Source: Deltaproteobacteria bacterium (GTDB taxonomy: Bacteria > Desulfobacterota > DSM-4660 > Desulfatiglandales > Desulfatiglandaceae). Taken from it: a stretch of 7,019 bases of DNA. A model generated the notes under the pieces. The model made no database searches and was not told the origin of the DNA. It was given only the letters and a program-made list of their open reading frames with translations. The translations under genes and the position numbers were made by a program. Shown piece by piece: positions 1 through 6,689 of this stretch; positions within the stretch are counted from its first letter, which is position 1, and each line of letters begins with the position of its first letter. Where the stretch lies: contig JAFDJF010000119.1 in the NCBI GenBank assembly GCA_019307645.1, positions 1-7,019 on the forward strand. Reading direction: 5' to 3'.

Positions 1-1464
1 TTGTTGAGCGCCTTCTTGAATAACACTCCGGTTGTGGCAATTTTTATCCCGGCGGTATCCGCCTGGGCAAAGAGGTGCAAGTTTCCTGTTTCCAAGCTCA
101 TGATTCCACTGAGCTATGCAGCCATCCTTGGCGGGACCTGTACGCTGATCGGTACGAGCACCAATCTGATTGTAAACGGAATGATGATGTCAGAGACAGG
201 CCAACCCAGTCTCGGCATGTTCGAGATCACCCGTGTGGGAATCCCTTGTGCTATTTTCATGTTTGCCTTCATGTTCTTTTTTAGCCGGTGCTTCCTTCCT
301 GACCGGTCTTCCGCGCTGGGACAACTGGGTAATGCCAGGGAGTACACTGTCGAAATGGTAGTAAGCCCTGAAAGCAGCCTGGAGGGAAAGACCATCGCGA
401 AGGTGGGATTCACGGAAAACAGTGAACTGAATCTCATTGAGATCATCCGTAAGGGCGAGATCTTGCCGGCAGTGGAGCCAACAATAAAGCTCAAATCAGA
501 GGATCGGCTGGTTTTTGCCGGCACCGTTGATTCTGTGGCAGACCTGCAAAAAGTCAATGGCCTGGAACCGGTGATGAACCAGATCTTTGAAATCGACACC
601 CCCCGCCCTGACCGGTGCCTGATCGAGGTGGTTGTTTCCAATTCCTGTCGATTAATAGGACGGAGCATTGTGGGGGGACATTTCCGCCAGATCTACAACG
701 CGGCGGTTATCGCTGTGTCCAGGGGCGGTTACCAGATCAAAGGAACAATTGGGGATATTGTTATCCGGGCCGGTGATACGCTTCTCCTTGAGACACACCC
801 GTCCTTTTTTATCCGCCACCGCGACTCACAGGACTTTTACCTCATCAGCCAGTTGGAAGACTCCTCTCCTCCGAATCATAAAAAGGCCCTATTGGCCTTC
901 TTCTTCCTGATCGGGATGGTTGGTCTGGCGTCTTCGGGAGTGATGGGCATGCTCAATGCTTCCGCGCTCGCTGCCGGCATGATGCTTATTACCCGTTGCA
1001 TGACACCCGCCCAGGCCATGCGAAACGTTGACTGGCAGGTGCTGCTGGTTATTATCGCGGCCTTTGGCATTGGAAAGGCAATGCAGATAACCGGGGCTGC
1101 CGAGATGATTGCTACAAACCTGGTGGGCATAGTTGCGGGGAACCCCTGGCTGGTCCTGGCTGTTATTTATGGCTGCACCTCCCTGTTTACCGAGATGATT
1201 ACCAATAATGCCGGGGCATTGCTCATGTTTCCCATTGCCATGTCTACAGCCGAGCAGATGGGGGTGAACTTAATGCCCTTCATGATTGCCATAATGATGG
1301 GCGCTTCAGCAAGCTTTGCCACACCTATAGGTTACCAGACCAACATGATGGTGTTTGGACCGGGCGGTTATCGGTTCTCAGACTACCTGAAAATCGGTGT
1401 ACCCATGAACCTGTTGATGTTGCTTGTGGCAAGCACACTAATTCCGTTTATCTGGCCCTTTTAA
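1..1464 (+). CDS. SLC13 (DASS)-family permease with two RCK_C domains, 5'-truncated by window edge
   Basis: This is the C-terminal 487 residues of an inner-membrane anion transporter. The first codon, TTG, is probably an internal leucine, because the reading frame opens straight into a family motif (SAFLNNTPVV, residues 3-12). Family members are usually near 600 residues, so about 100 are missing. The order is: SNT-like motif 1 with N7-N8-T9-P10, hydrophobic segments to about residue 100, two consecutive RCK_C/TrkA_C-type regulatory domains (about 112-190 and 203-283), then a second hydrophobic half (about 293-487). The second half carries motif 2, TEMITNNAG, with T401-N402-N403. The paired SNT motifs form the substrate and sodium site in the SLC13/DASS fold. 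The cytoplasmic RCK_C pair is typical of bacterial members annotated as sulfate, dicarboxylate or generic anion permeases. Substrate cannot be assigned. The stop is TAA, 101 bases before the first kinase. Family assignment is firm; specificity is unknown. Confidence 0.9.
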   Translation: MLSAFLNNTPVVAIFIPAVSAWAKRCKFPVSKLMIPLSYAAILGGTCTLIGTSTNLIVNGMMMSETGQPSLGMFEITRVGIPCAIFMFAFMFFFSRCFLPDRSSALGQLGNAREYTVEMVVSPESSLEGKTIAKVGFTENSELNLIEIIRKGEILPAVEPTIKLKSEDRLVFAGTVDSVADLQKVNGLEPVMNQIFEIDTPRPDRCLIEVVVSNSCRLIGRSIVGGHFRQIYNAAVIAVSRGGYQIKGTIGDIVIRAGDTLLLETHPSFFIRHRDSQDFYLISQLEDSSPPNHKKALLAFFFLIGMVGLASSGVMGMLNASALAAGMMLITRCMTPAQAMRNVDWQVLLVIIAAFGIGKAMQITGAAEMIATNLVGIVAGNPWLVLAVIYGCTSLFTEMITNNAGALLMFPIAMSTAEQMGVNLMPFMIAIMMGASASFATPIGYQTNMMVFGPGGYRFSDYLKIGVPMNLLMLLVASTLIPFIWPF

Positions 1465-1483
1465 GCGCGTGTTCAGAGCATTT

Positions 1484-1509
1484 GCCCTCGTAACGTAATT
1501 TCACGGGGC
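1484..1509 (+). terminator. Weak hairpin downstream of the permease gene
   Basis: Bases 1484-1491 (GCCCTCGT) can pair with 1503-1509 (ACGGGGC), giving seven pairs around one bulged T and an 11-base loop. It lies 20 bases after the permease stop codon. No T-run follows (the next bases are TTAAGACAT), so it is not a standard intrinsic terminator. It could be a transcript-end stabiliser or chance pairing. Confidence 0.25.
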
Positions 1510-1534
1510 TTAAGACATGCCCAAGGATTATACC

Positions 1535-1562
1535 AGCAACGAGCAACCAGCAACGAGCAACG
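1535..1562 (+). repeat. Heptanucleotide tandem repeat (AGCAACG/C, four copies) abutting a start codon
   Basis: Four consecutive copies of AGCAAC[G/C] run from 1535 to 1562. Read at a longer scale this is an exact 14-base unit, CCAGCAACGAGCAA, present twice in tandem (1533-1546 and 1547-1560). It ends three bases before the ATG of the first histidine kinase and fills the place where a Shine-Dalgarno sequence would be expected. The repeat is seen directly; any role in expression is inference. Confidence 0.85.
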
Positions 1563-1565
1563 AAC

Positions 1566-3341
1566 ATGGAACAAAACGTTCTATCAACCGACAAGACCGA
1601 CAAAAGCACCTGGGATGGGCAACCTAAAGCTGATTATTCTAAGTTGTTTCGAAAATACGTTTTGATTGCACTCGTCAGTTCGGTTGTCCCCCTTCTCCTG
1701 GTGGGATGGGGAATCAGCATTTACTACTCCATGTTCGCAAGGTCCAATATGCTGGAGAGCTTCCAAGAGCGTATCGCACGACATCAAAAAGCAATAGAGC
1801 TGTTTCTGAACAATCAGAGGTCAAGCATCCAGCTCATTGCTCAAACCCACACCCTGGAGTATCTGAGTGACAGGGTAAATCTTGTCAAAATTTTTGAAGA
1901 AATGAACCTCGCAATGAAAAAAGAATACGGAAAGACCTTCATGGACCTGGGCATTATCAGTAACGCTGGAGAACACTTGGCCTACATAGGCCCTTACGAT
2001 CTGAGGGACACTAACTACGCCCAGGCCTTCTGGTTCAAGGAGGTCATGGAAAAAGGGGTCTACATAAGCGATATGTTCCTGGGTTTCCGAAAAGTTCCTC
2101 ATTTCATCATTGCCGTCTCCCGGACCGAGAACGGGCAGAACTGGATTCTGAGGGCCACCATAGATGCGGAAGCCTTTCGTTCTCTGGTCGAAGACGTGAA
2201 GATAGGGCGTACCGGTGAGGTGTACCTGTTGAACAGCGAGGGTGTCTTCCAGACGCGACCTCGATTTGACGGTAAAATCATGGACAAGACTTCCTTACCG
2301 GCCCAGTCGTTTCATCAGGGAATCATGGTTCAAACAATTGAGTCGGGGGATTCTCAGAAACAGATAGTTGCCCATGCATGGCTGAAAACGGTGCGCTGGA
2401 TGCTTGTGGTGAAACAAGACTATTCCGAGGCATTCAACAGGGTCAATCATGCAAACCGCGCATCTTTAATATTCCTGAACCTGAGCGTTCTTGTCATCCT
2501 CCTGGTTTCCTTTTTTATCACGAGACATATGATCAAAATTATCAAGAAACGTGATAAAGAGACCGACCGGATGAACAAGCAACTGATACAGACAGGCAAG
2601 ATGGCAGCTATTGGAGAACTCTCTGCAGGCGTGGCTCACGAGATCAACAACCCTTTGGGAATCATTATGACCGAGCGACAGATCCTTCTCGATAAAGCAG
2701 AACAAACACCAAATCCGGATGCCGGGTTCAAAGCCCAATTGGATAAGTCATTGACCCAAATTGATACTCAGCTCAAGCGCTGCAAACATACAACTCAGAA
2801 CTTGTTGCGATTCTCGCGCCGAACCACATCCATGATAGAGGAGGTGGACCTCAACGCCTTTCTGAAGGAAATAATAGATCTTATGGAACGGGAGGCAAAA
2901 TCGAGTGGCATTAAGTTCTTTGCCGATTTCAGAAAGGTGCTCCCGCCAATCCTCTCCGACCCTTCTCAGCTTCAACAGGTTTTCCTGAATTTAATAACAA
3001 ATGCGGTGGATTCCCATGATGGAAAGCCATATGGAAGCATCTATATCTCCACCACGGCCGAGGACCAAGGCAGGGCGGTCAAAGTAACCATTGCCGACAA
3101 GGGAGCAGGAATCCGGCCGGAACATCTTTACAAGATATTTGATCCTTTCTTCACCACCAAGCCGGTGGGGAAGGGGACCGGACTGGGGCTTTCCATATGC
3201 TACAGCATAATCAAACGGCTGGGAGGGAATATCACGGTCGAGAGCGAGCCCGGGGCGGGAACGGCGTTCTCCGTCTTGTTTCCCATTACTCCGCCGGCCA
3301 GCCTGGAAAACAGCATTGGATATAAAATAAAAGACACTTAA
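1566..3341 (+). CDS. Cache-type transmembrane sensor histidine kinase (HK1)
   Basis: A membrane-bound sensor kinase of 591 residues, expected to autophosphorylate and pass phosphate to the adjacent receiver. TM1 spans about residues 32-54 and TM2 about 301-319. They enclose a sensor of about 245 residues with Cache-like features (FMDLGI, YIGPYDL, YISDMFLGFRKVPHF and the WILRATID strand). A short charged linker rather than a clear HAMP domain leads to HisKA. The H-box is GVAHEINNP with H358 as phosphoacceptor and E359 beside it. HATPase motifs follow: N-box N475/N479, G1 D511-KGAGI, and the F/G2 run FFTTKPVGKGTGLGLS (528-543). This core resembles the NtrB/DctB-like kinase group. The ATG at 1566 is the first start codon in the frame, which opens after a stop at 1491-1493. 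It has no Shine-Dalgarno, because a heptamer repeat occupies that position. RR1 follows after 33 bases. HK1 is paralogous to the kinase at 4324. The ligand is unknown; a carboxylate is a guess from the neighbouring transporters. Confidence 0.93.
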   Translation: MEQNVLSTDKTDKSTWDGQPKADYSKLFRKYVLIALVSSVVPLLLVGWGISIYYSMFARSNMLESFQERIARHQKAIELFLNNQRSSIQLIAQTHTLEYLSDRVNLVKIFEEMNLAMKKEYGKTFMDLGIISNAGEHLAYIGPYDLRDTNYAQAFWFKEVMEKGVYISDMFLGFRKVPHFIIAVSRTENGQNWILRATIDAEAFRSLVEDVKIGRTGEVYLLNSEGVFQTRPRFDGKIMDKTSLPAQSFHQGIMVQTIESGDSQKQIVAHAWLKTVRWMLVVKQDYSEAFNRVNHANRASLIFLNLSVLVILLVSFFITRHMIKIIKKRDKETDRMNKQLIQTGKMAAIGELSAGVAHEINNPLGIIMTERQILLDKAEQTPNPDAGFKAQLDKSLTQIDTQLKRCKHTTQNLLRFSRRTTSMIEEVDLNAFLKEIIDLMEREAKSSGIKFFADFRKVLPPILSDPSQLQQVFLNLITNAVDSHDGKPYGSIYISTTAEDQGRAVKVTIADKGAGIRPEHLYKIFDPFFTTKPVGKGTGLGLSICYSIIKRLGGNITVESEPGAGTAFSVLFPITPPASLENSIGYKIKDT

Positions 3342-3343
3342 AC

Positions 3344-3359
3344 GGGGCGTTCTTGCCCC
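3344..3359 (+). other. GC-rich intercistronic hairpin between HK1 and RR1
   Basis: GGGGC (3344-3348) pairs perfectly with GCCCC (3355-3359) around a six-base loop, starting two bases after the HK1 stop codon. The RR1 Shine-Dalgarno begins at 3361, one base after the stem. There is no T-run, so it is not an intrinsic terminator. As RNA it could tune RR1 translation or protect the 3' end of a processed HK1 message. That role is inference. Confidence 0.4.
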
Positions 3360-3374
3360 AGAGGAGGGATAGGA

Positions 3375-3833
3375 ATGATTGGTTTTAAAGTGCTACTGGT
3401 AGATGATGAAGTCGTATTCACTGAAAACATGTCGTCACTGCTGACTACGAGGGGATATCAAGTCACTGCTGTAAACAATGGAGAGAGTGCCATCCGAGCC
3501 CTTGAAGAGAAGGATTTCGACGTGGTGGTGCTCGATTTAAAAATGCCGGGCATGGACGGAATGGCCACGCTGAAAGAAATCAAGAAATTAGGACTCTTTA
3601 CAGAGATCCTTATCCTTACGGGGCATGGCGCTATAGATACCGCCATGGAAGCCGTCAAGCTGGGGGCCTATGACTATCTCACAAAACCTTGCGATATAGA
3701 CGAACTTACGGACAAGATCGAAGAGGCTCGTACAAAGAAGGACAATGGAGAGAGAAAGGAACTTAATAATAAGATAAAGAAGGTGGTCGAGTCTCCAAAA
3801 GCTGCTTTTTCTTTGTTCAAAAGAAAGAAATAG
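3375..3833 (+). CDS. Stand-alone CheY-like response regulator receiver (RR1)
   Basis: A single receiver domain of 152 residues with all catalytic positions present: acidic pair D10-D11 (LLVDDE), phosphoacceptor D54 (VVVLDLKMPGMDG), T82 (LILTGHG) and K104 (YLTKP). After the receiver (to about residue 118) there is only a 34-residue, lysine-rich tail (11 Lys and 3 Arg from residue 119) ending KRKK. There is no DNA-binding, AAA+ or enzymatic output domain. The strong Shine-Dalgarno GAGGAGG at 3361-3367, seven bases before the ATG, fixes the start. It lies 33 bases after HK1, so it is the likely partner of that kinase, and 38 bases before RR2. The receiver resembles those of NtrC-type regulators (KMPGMDG, LTGHG) but has lost or never had the effector part. 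The signal must pass by protein contact or phosphotransfer. The closest relative in the window is RR3 at 6037. Confidence 0.93.
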   Translation: MIGFKVLLVDDEVVFTENMSSLLTTRGYQVTAVNNGESAIRALEEKDFDVVVLDLKMPGMDGMATLKEIKKLGLFTEILILTGHGAIDTAMEAVKLGAYDYLTKPCDIDELTDKIEEARTKKDNGERKELNNKIKKVVESPKAAFSLFKRKK

Positions 3834-3871
3834 CCGCGGCATGGTTAGAATCAGGCTTTAGGAGCAAACAA

Positions 3872-4258
3872 ATGAAAAAGGATTTTACAATACTAATCGC
3901 AGATCGAAACCGACATGTCCGCGAGTTTCTTCAGCGCGAGATGACATCGGCAGGCTACCGGGTCCTCCTGGCAGAAAATGCGCGTGAAGTGATTAAACAG
4001 ACTTTTCATCATGATCCGCTGGATCTAATAGTAGTGGACCCGGATCTTCCCGATAGTGAAGATTCAGGGATGCTGGACGATATTCTGGATCGTATTCCGG
4101 CACTGCCGGTGATTGTGCACACATATCGTTCAGAATATGGAATTAGTCCAAAAAACATGAATAACGTTGTTTTTGTGGAAAAAGGGGGCGGCAGTGTTGA
4201 ACATCTGAAACGGGTAGTCTACGAAACTCTGGTAGAACGTCCTTCCCGCCGCCAGTAA
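3872..4258 (+). CDS. Atypical (degenerate) receiver-domain protein (RR2)
   Basis: A 128-residue protein with the receiver fold pattern but altered chemistry. Strand 1 reads ILIADRN, so the usual acidic pair is D11-R12 instead of Asp-Asp. The phosphoacceptor position is kept as D56 in LIVVDPDLP. T84 (VIVHTYR) and K104 (FVEKGG) sit at the expected Thr/Ser and Lys positions, but the Lys-Pro turn is replaced by Lys-Gly-Gly. The loop after D56 is acidic (DSEDSGMLDD) rather than the MPGMDG loop of its neighbours, and the stretch between T84 and K104 is short and divergent. It has no output domain. The start is supported by TAGGAG at 3859-3864, seven bases before the ATG. It lies between the first kinase-receiver pair and the second kinase, presumably in the same transcript. 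With one metal-binding acid replaced, magnesium binding and phosphorylation may be weakened. It could be a phosphate sink, a phosphorylation-independent partner or a decaying duplicate. The open frame and good ribosome site argue against a pseudogene. Confidence 0.8.
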   Translation: MKKDFTILIADRNRHVREFLQREMTSAGYRVLLAENAREVIKQTFHHDPLDLIVVDPDLPDSEDSGMLDDILDRIPALPVIVHTYRSEYGISPKNMNNVVFVEKGGGSVEHLKRVVYETLVERPSRRQ

Positions 4259-4323
4259 ATTTGAAAGGCGGTCAACTTTAGCTCATGTCTACAAGGCAGA
4301 CGCGAATTGGAGCAGTCTAACAG

Positions 4324-6009
4324 ATGAAACAAAATCCGTACGCGGGCTTAAAAAAGGTAATTCTTGTCAGCATGATCCTGGTACCCATGGTTCCGTTTGT
4401 CCTGGTATTAGGCATTGGGAATTATTATTTCACAGGCTCACTGGAAAATAACGCCATCACCAGTATCCAGCGACTTGCGCAAGACCATCGACAGATGATT
4501 GAGTCCTTTTTGATGGAAAGAAAAGCTAACCTGGATTTTATCCTCAATAGTTACACCTTTGAAGATCTGAGCCGTCCCGATAAATTTCAACGCACATTTA
4601 AAAATCTGCAAAAAGTATCCCAGGCCTTTATGGACCTGGGAATTTTCGATGAAAACGGCTTGCACGTTGCCTATCACGGACCTTACCAGTTGTCGGGCAA
4701 AATGTACGACCAGGCCCCCTGGTTTAAAGCGGTGATGAAAAACGGGTTTTATATCAGCAACGTTTTTCTCGGTTACCGTCAGGTGCCCCACTTTGTCATT
4801 GCCGTTGCCAAGGTGAGTCAAGGCCGTCAGTGGGTCATCCGCTCCACCATTGACACCCAGATTTTTAGTGATCTGGTAAAAAAGGTGCGTATAGGTAAAA
4901 CCGGTGAAGCTTATCTGCTGGACGCTGGAGGGGTTTTTCAGACGGAGAGACGCTCCGGAGGCTCATTGATGAGAAAGGACCCAGATCGCCCCAAATATGG
5001 GCCGGTTCATGACGGTATAAGAGCCTTTATAGACTCCGATGCCAATGACGAACCCTTTCTTTATGCCACCACCTGGCTCAAGGATAACAGCTGGCTGTTA
5101 GTGGTCCGTCAGGAAAAAGCGGATGCCTTCAAGGCGTTGCGCCAGGCCTCATACCTGATTTTTCTAATCAGTATTTTGGGCGGCGCGACAATTGTCGCAG
5201 TCGCATTTTTCCTGACCGACCGCATTATCCGCCGCATGGAACGTATGGATCAGGAAAAAGATCAACTGGGCGAACAGCTCATCCGGGCCGGACGATTGGC
5301 GGAAATCGGGGAGATGGCTTCCGGATTTGCCCATGAAATCAACAACCCCCTTCAGATCATAAAAAGCGAGTACGCACTGATTGAGATCATCTTATCAGAT
5401 CTTAAGGAAAAGGGGGAAATAAAGGAATCGGAGGACCTGGCGGAACTGGAAGACTCCATTAATCAGATCAAGGTTCAGGTGGAGCGGTGCGCGGATATCA
5501 CACAGGCTATTCTTCAATTCGGGCGCAAGGGTGAGCCTGTAGCCAAAGATATAGATCTTCGCGCGTTCATCCCCGAAGTAGCCGGCATGGTCGCCAATAA
5601 GGCCGGTGTGCACGGTATTGCCATTAAACAGGAAATTTCCGATCAAATTTCGGATATTCATGGAGATCTTCGCCATATACAACAGATTCTGGTGAATCTG
5701 CTAAACAACGCCATCGATGCTACAATCGCAAGACACGGATCTTCCGGGGGCGAAATTCTGATCGAATCCGGTCCGGCGGAAAACGGGCATGTTGAAATTA
5801 AAATCCGCGACAACGGAAGCGGTATCAGTTCTGAAAACTTAAAGAAGATATTTACGCCGTTTTTTACTACCAAACCTGTCGGTAAAGGGACGGGGCTGGG
5901 ACTTTCGGTATGCTATGGAATCATCGATAAAATGGGCGGCAGCATGACGGTTGACAGTCGGGAAAACATCGGTACGACCTTTACCATCCGGCTGCCGTCT
6001 GCGAAGTAG
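4324..6009 (+). CDS. Cache-type transmembrane sensor histidine kinase (HK2), paralogue of HK1
   Basis: A 561-residue inner-membrane kinase with the same plan as HK1. TM1 is about residues 12-36, an extracytoplasmic Cache-like sensor runs to about 275, and TM2 is about 278-298. A short charged linker (MERMDQEKDQLGEQL) leads to HisKA with H337 in GFAHEINNP and E338 beside it. The HATPase domain has N-box N458/N462, G1 D496-NGSG, and FFTTKPVGKGTGLGLS at 513-528, identical in that stretch to HK1. In the sensor, YISNVFLGYRQVPHFVIAV matches the HK1 counterpart at 14 of 19 positions, so the sensors are homologous as well as the kinase cores. HK2 lacks the roughly 20 extra N-terminal residues of HK1. 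The start at 4324 has a modest GGAG at 4309-4312 with an 11-base spacer. RR3 follows after 27 bases and is the likely partner. The 65-base gap before HK2 shows no clear promoter or terminator. The ligand is unknown. Confidence 0.93.
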   Translation: MKQNPYAGLKKVILVSMILVPMVPFVLVLGIGNYYFTGSLENNAITSIQRLAQDHRQMIESFLMERKANLDFILNSYTFEDLSRPDKFQRTFKNLQKVSQAFMDLGIFDENGLHVAYHGPYQLSGKMYDQAPWFKAVMKNGFYISNVFLGYRQVPHFVIAVAKVSQGRQWVIRSTIDTQIFSDLVKKVRIGKTGEAYLLDAGGVFQTERRSGGSLMRKDPDRPKYGPVHDGIRAFIDSDANDEPFLYATTWLKDNSWLLVVRQEKADAFKALRQASYLIFLISILGGATIVAVAFFLTDRIIRRMERMDQEKDQLGEQLIRAGRLAEIGEMASGFAHEINNPLQIIKSEYALIEIILSDLKEKGEIKESEDLAELEDSINQIKVQVERCADITQAILQFGRKGEPVAKDIDLRAFIPEVAGMVANKAGVHGIAIKQEISDQISDIHGDLRHIQQILVNLLNNAIDATIARHGSSGGEILIESGPAENGHVEIKIRDNGSGISSENLKKIFTPFFTTKPVGKGTGLGLSVCYGIIDKMGGSMTVDSRENIGTTFTIRLPSAK

Positions 6010-6036
6010 TTTAACCACCCCAACAAGGAGTCTACT

Positions 6037-6498
6037 ATGGAGGCAATGAAGATAATGCTGGTGGATGATGAAGAACGATTTCTTTTCACCACCCAAAAAC
6101 TGCTGACTAAAAAAGGGATTGAGGTTATCACCGCCACCAGCGGGGCAGAGGCCCTGGAAAAGCTAGAACACAAGCATATTCATGTGGTCATTTTAGATGT
6201 CAAAATGCCAGGTATGGACGGGAACGAAACTTTAACGGAGATTAAAAGGCGATTTCCCCTTGTAGAGGTCATCATGCTGACAGGGCATGCCACTGTTGAA
6301 TCAGCCATTGACGGCTTGAAATCCGGAGCAACGGATTATCTAATGAAACCAACGGAGATCGATAACCTGATTGCAAAGGCAAGGGAGGCTTTCCAAAAAA
6401 GGTTGCTGTTGGAAGAAAAAATACTTATGGCGCAATCGCGCAAATATATGAAGTCACCACGGGAAATCCTGAAAGAGGCTGAAAAGATCGAGCATTGA
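6037..6498 (+). CDS. Stand-alone CheY-like response regulator receiver (RR3)
   Basis: A receiver-only protein of 153 residues. The active site is complete: D10-D11 (MLVDDE), D54 (VVILDVKMPGMDG), T82 (IMLTGHA) and K104 (YLMKP). These are the same residue numbers as in RR1, and the KMPGMDG loop and LTGH motif are shared, so the two are close paralogues. After about residue 118 comes a 35-residue, probably helical charged tail (FQKRLLLEEKILMAQ then KYMKSPREILKEAEKIEH) with no recognisable output domain. The Shine-Dalgarno AAGGAG at 6025-6030, six bases before the ATG, supports this start over the Met at residue 4. The gene follows HK2 by 27 bases and is its likely phosphotransfer partner. It is the last gene of the signalling block; a repeat-rich gap follows. 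Its target cannot be read from the sequence. Confidence 0.93.
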   Translation: MEAMKIMLVDDEERFLFTTQKLLTKKGIEVITATSGAEALEKLEHKHIHVVILDVKMPGMDGNETLTEIKRRFPLVEVIMLTGHATVESAIDGLKSGATDYLMKPTEIDNLIAKAREAFQKRLLLEEKILMAQSRKYMKSPREILKEAEKIEH

Positions 6499-6567
6499 AA
6501 ATCACTCTTTTCCCCCGCCCGGACAAGCCGGTTGTAGCGAAGCGTAAATCCCGCTTTATCGGGGAAA

Positions 6568-6590
6568 TGACTATTGAAAATTGAATATTT
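6568..6590 (+). repeat. Left arm of an AT-rich imperfect inverted repeat
   Basis: Contains TGACTATTGAA (6568-6578), the exact reverse complement of 6690-6700, then ATTGAATATT (6580-6589), the exact reverse complement of 6700-6709 and of 6714-6723. The two blocks keep the same order on this strand rather than being mirrored across the gap, so this is a set of shared AT-rich words on opposite strands and not one continuous palindrome. Confidence 0.7.
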
Positions 6591-6593
6591 GTA

Positions 6594-6618
6594 GATGTCG
6601 CTTCGCGCTATCGTTTTT
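6594..6618 (+). terminator. Candidate intrinsic terminator after RR3
   Basis: GATG (6594-6597) pairs with TATC (6609-6612), including one G-T pair. After a single mismatch, CGC (6599-6601) pairs with GCG (6605-6607) around a TTC loop. Five T residues follow at 6614-6618. The shape fits a modest Rho-independent terminator about 95 bases after the RR3 stop codon, which would end the kinase-receiver transcript. The stem is short, and the same CGCTTCGC bases also belong to a longer-range inverted repeat, so the call is tentative. Confidence 0.35.
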
Positions 6619-6689
6619 ATGGTCGCTTTTTTAATAATGATCCACCGGCTTCCTGCTCGTAGAGCTTACAGCTCGGAGAGAGGCGGACC

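Noticed and set aside
1..3. TTG at the window start as the true start codon of the permease
   Set aside because: The frame begins inside the first SNT-like motif and lacks the N-terminal helices of the family. The gene almost certainly begins upstream of the window.
114..668. A 184-codon open frame on the minus strand
   Set aside because: It lies wholly inside the permease gene, matches no family I recognise, and has a composition typical of an antisense shadow.
1533..1562. Heptamer repeats as a CRISPR array
   Set aside because: The units are 7 bases long and contiguous, with no spacers, and no cas gene is in the window.
1465..1565. A sigma-54 or sigma-70 promoter upstream of HK1
   Set aside because: I found no TGGCAC-N5-TTGC match and no convincing -35/-10 pair by eye.
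3872..4258. RR2 as a pseudogene
   Set aside because: The frame is intact, the ribosome site is good, the spacing is operon-like, and D56, T84 and K104 are retained.
4259..4323. TTGAAA at 4261-4266 as a -35 box for HK2
   Set aside because: No acceptable -10 element is found at 16-18 bases spacing.
1566..6009. HK1/HK2 similarity as an assembly duplication
   Set aside because: The proteins differ at many positions in every domain and differ in length (591 and 561 residues).
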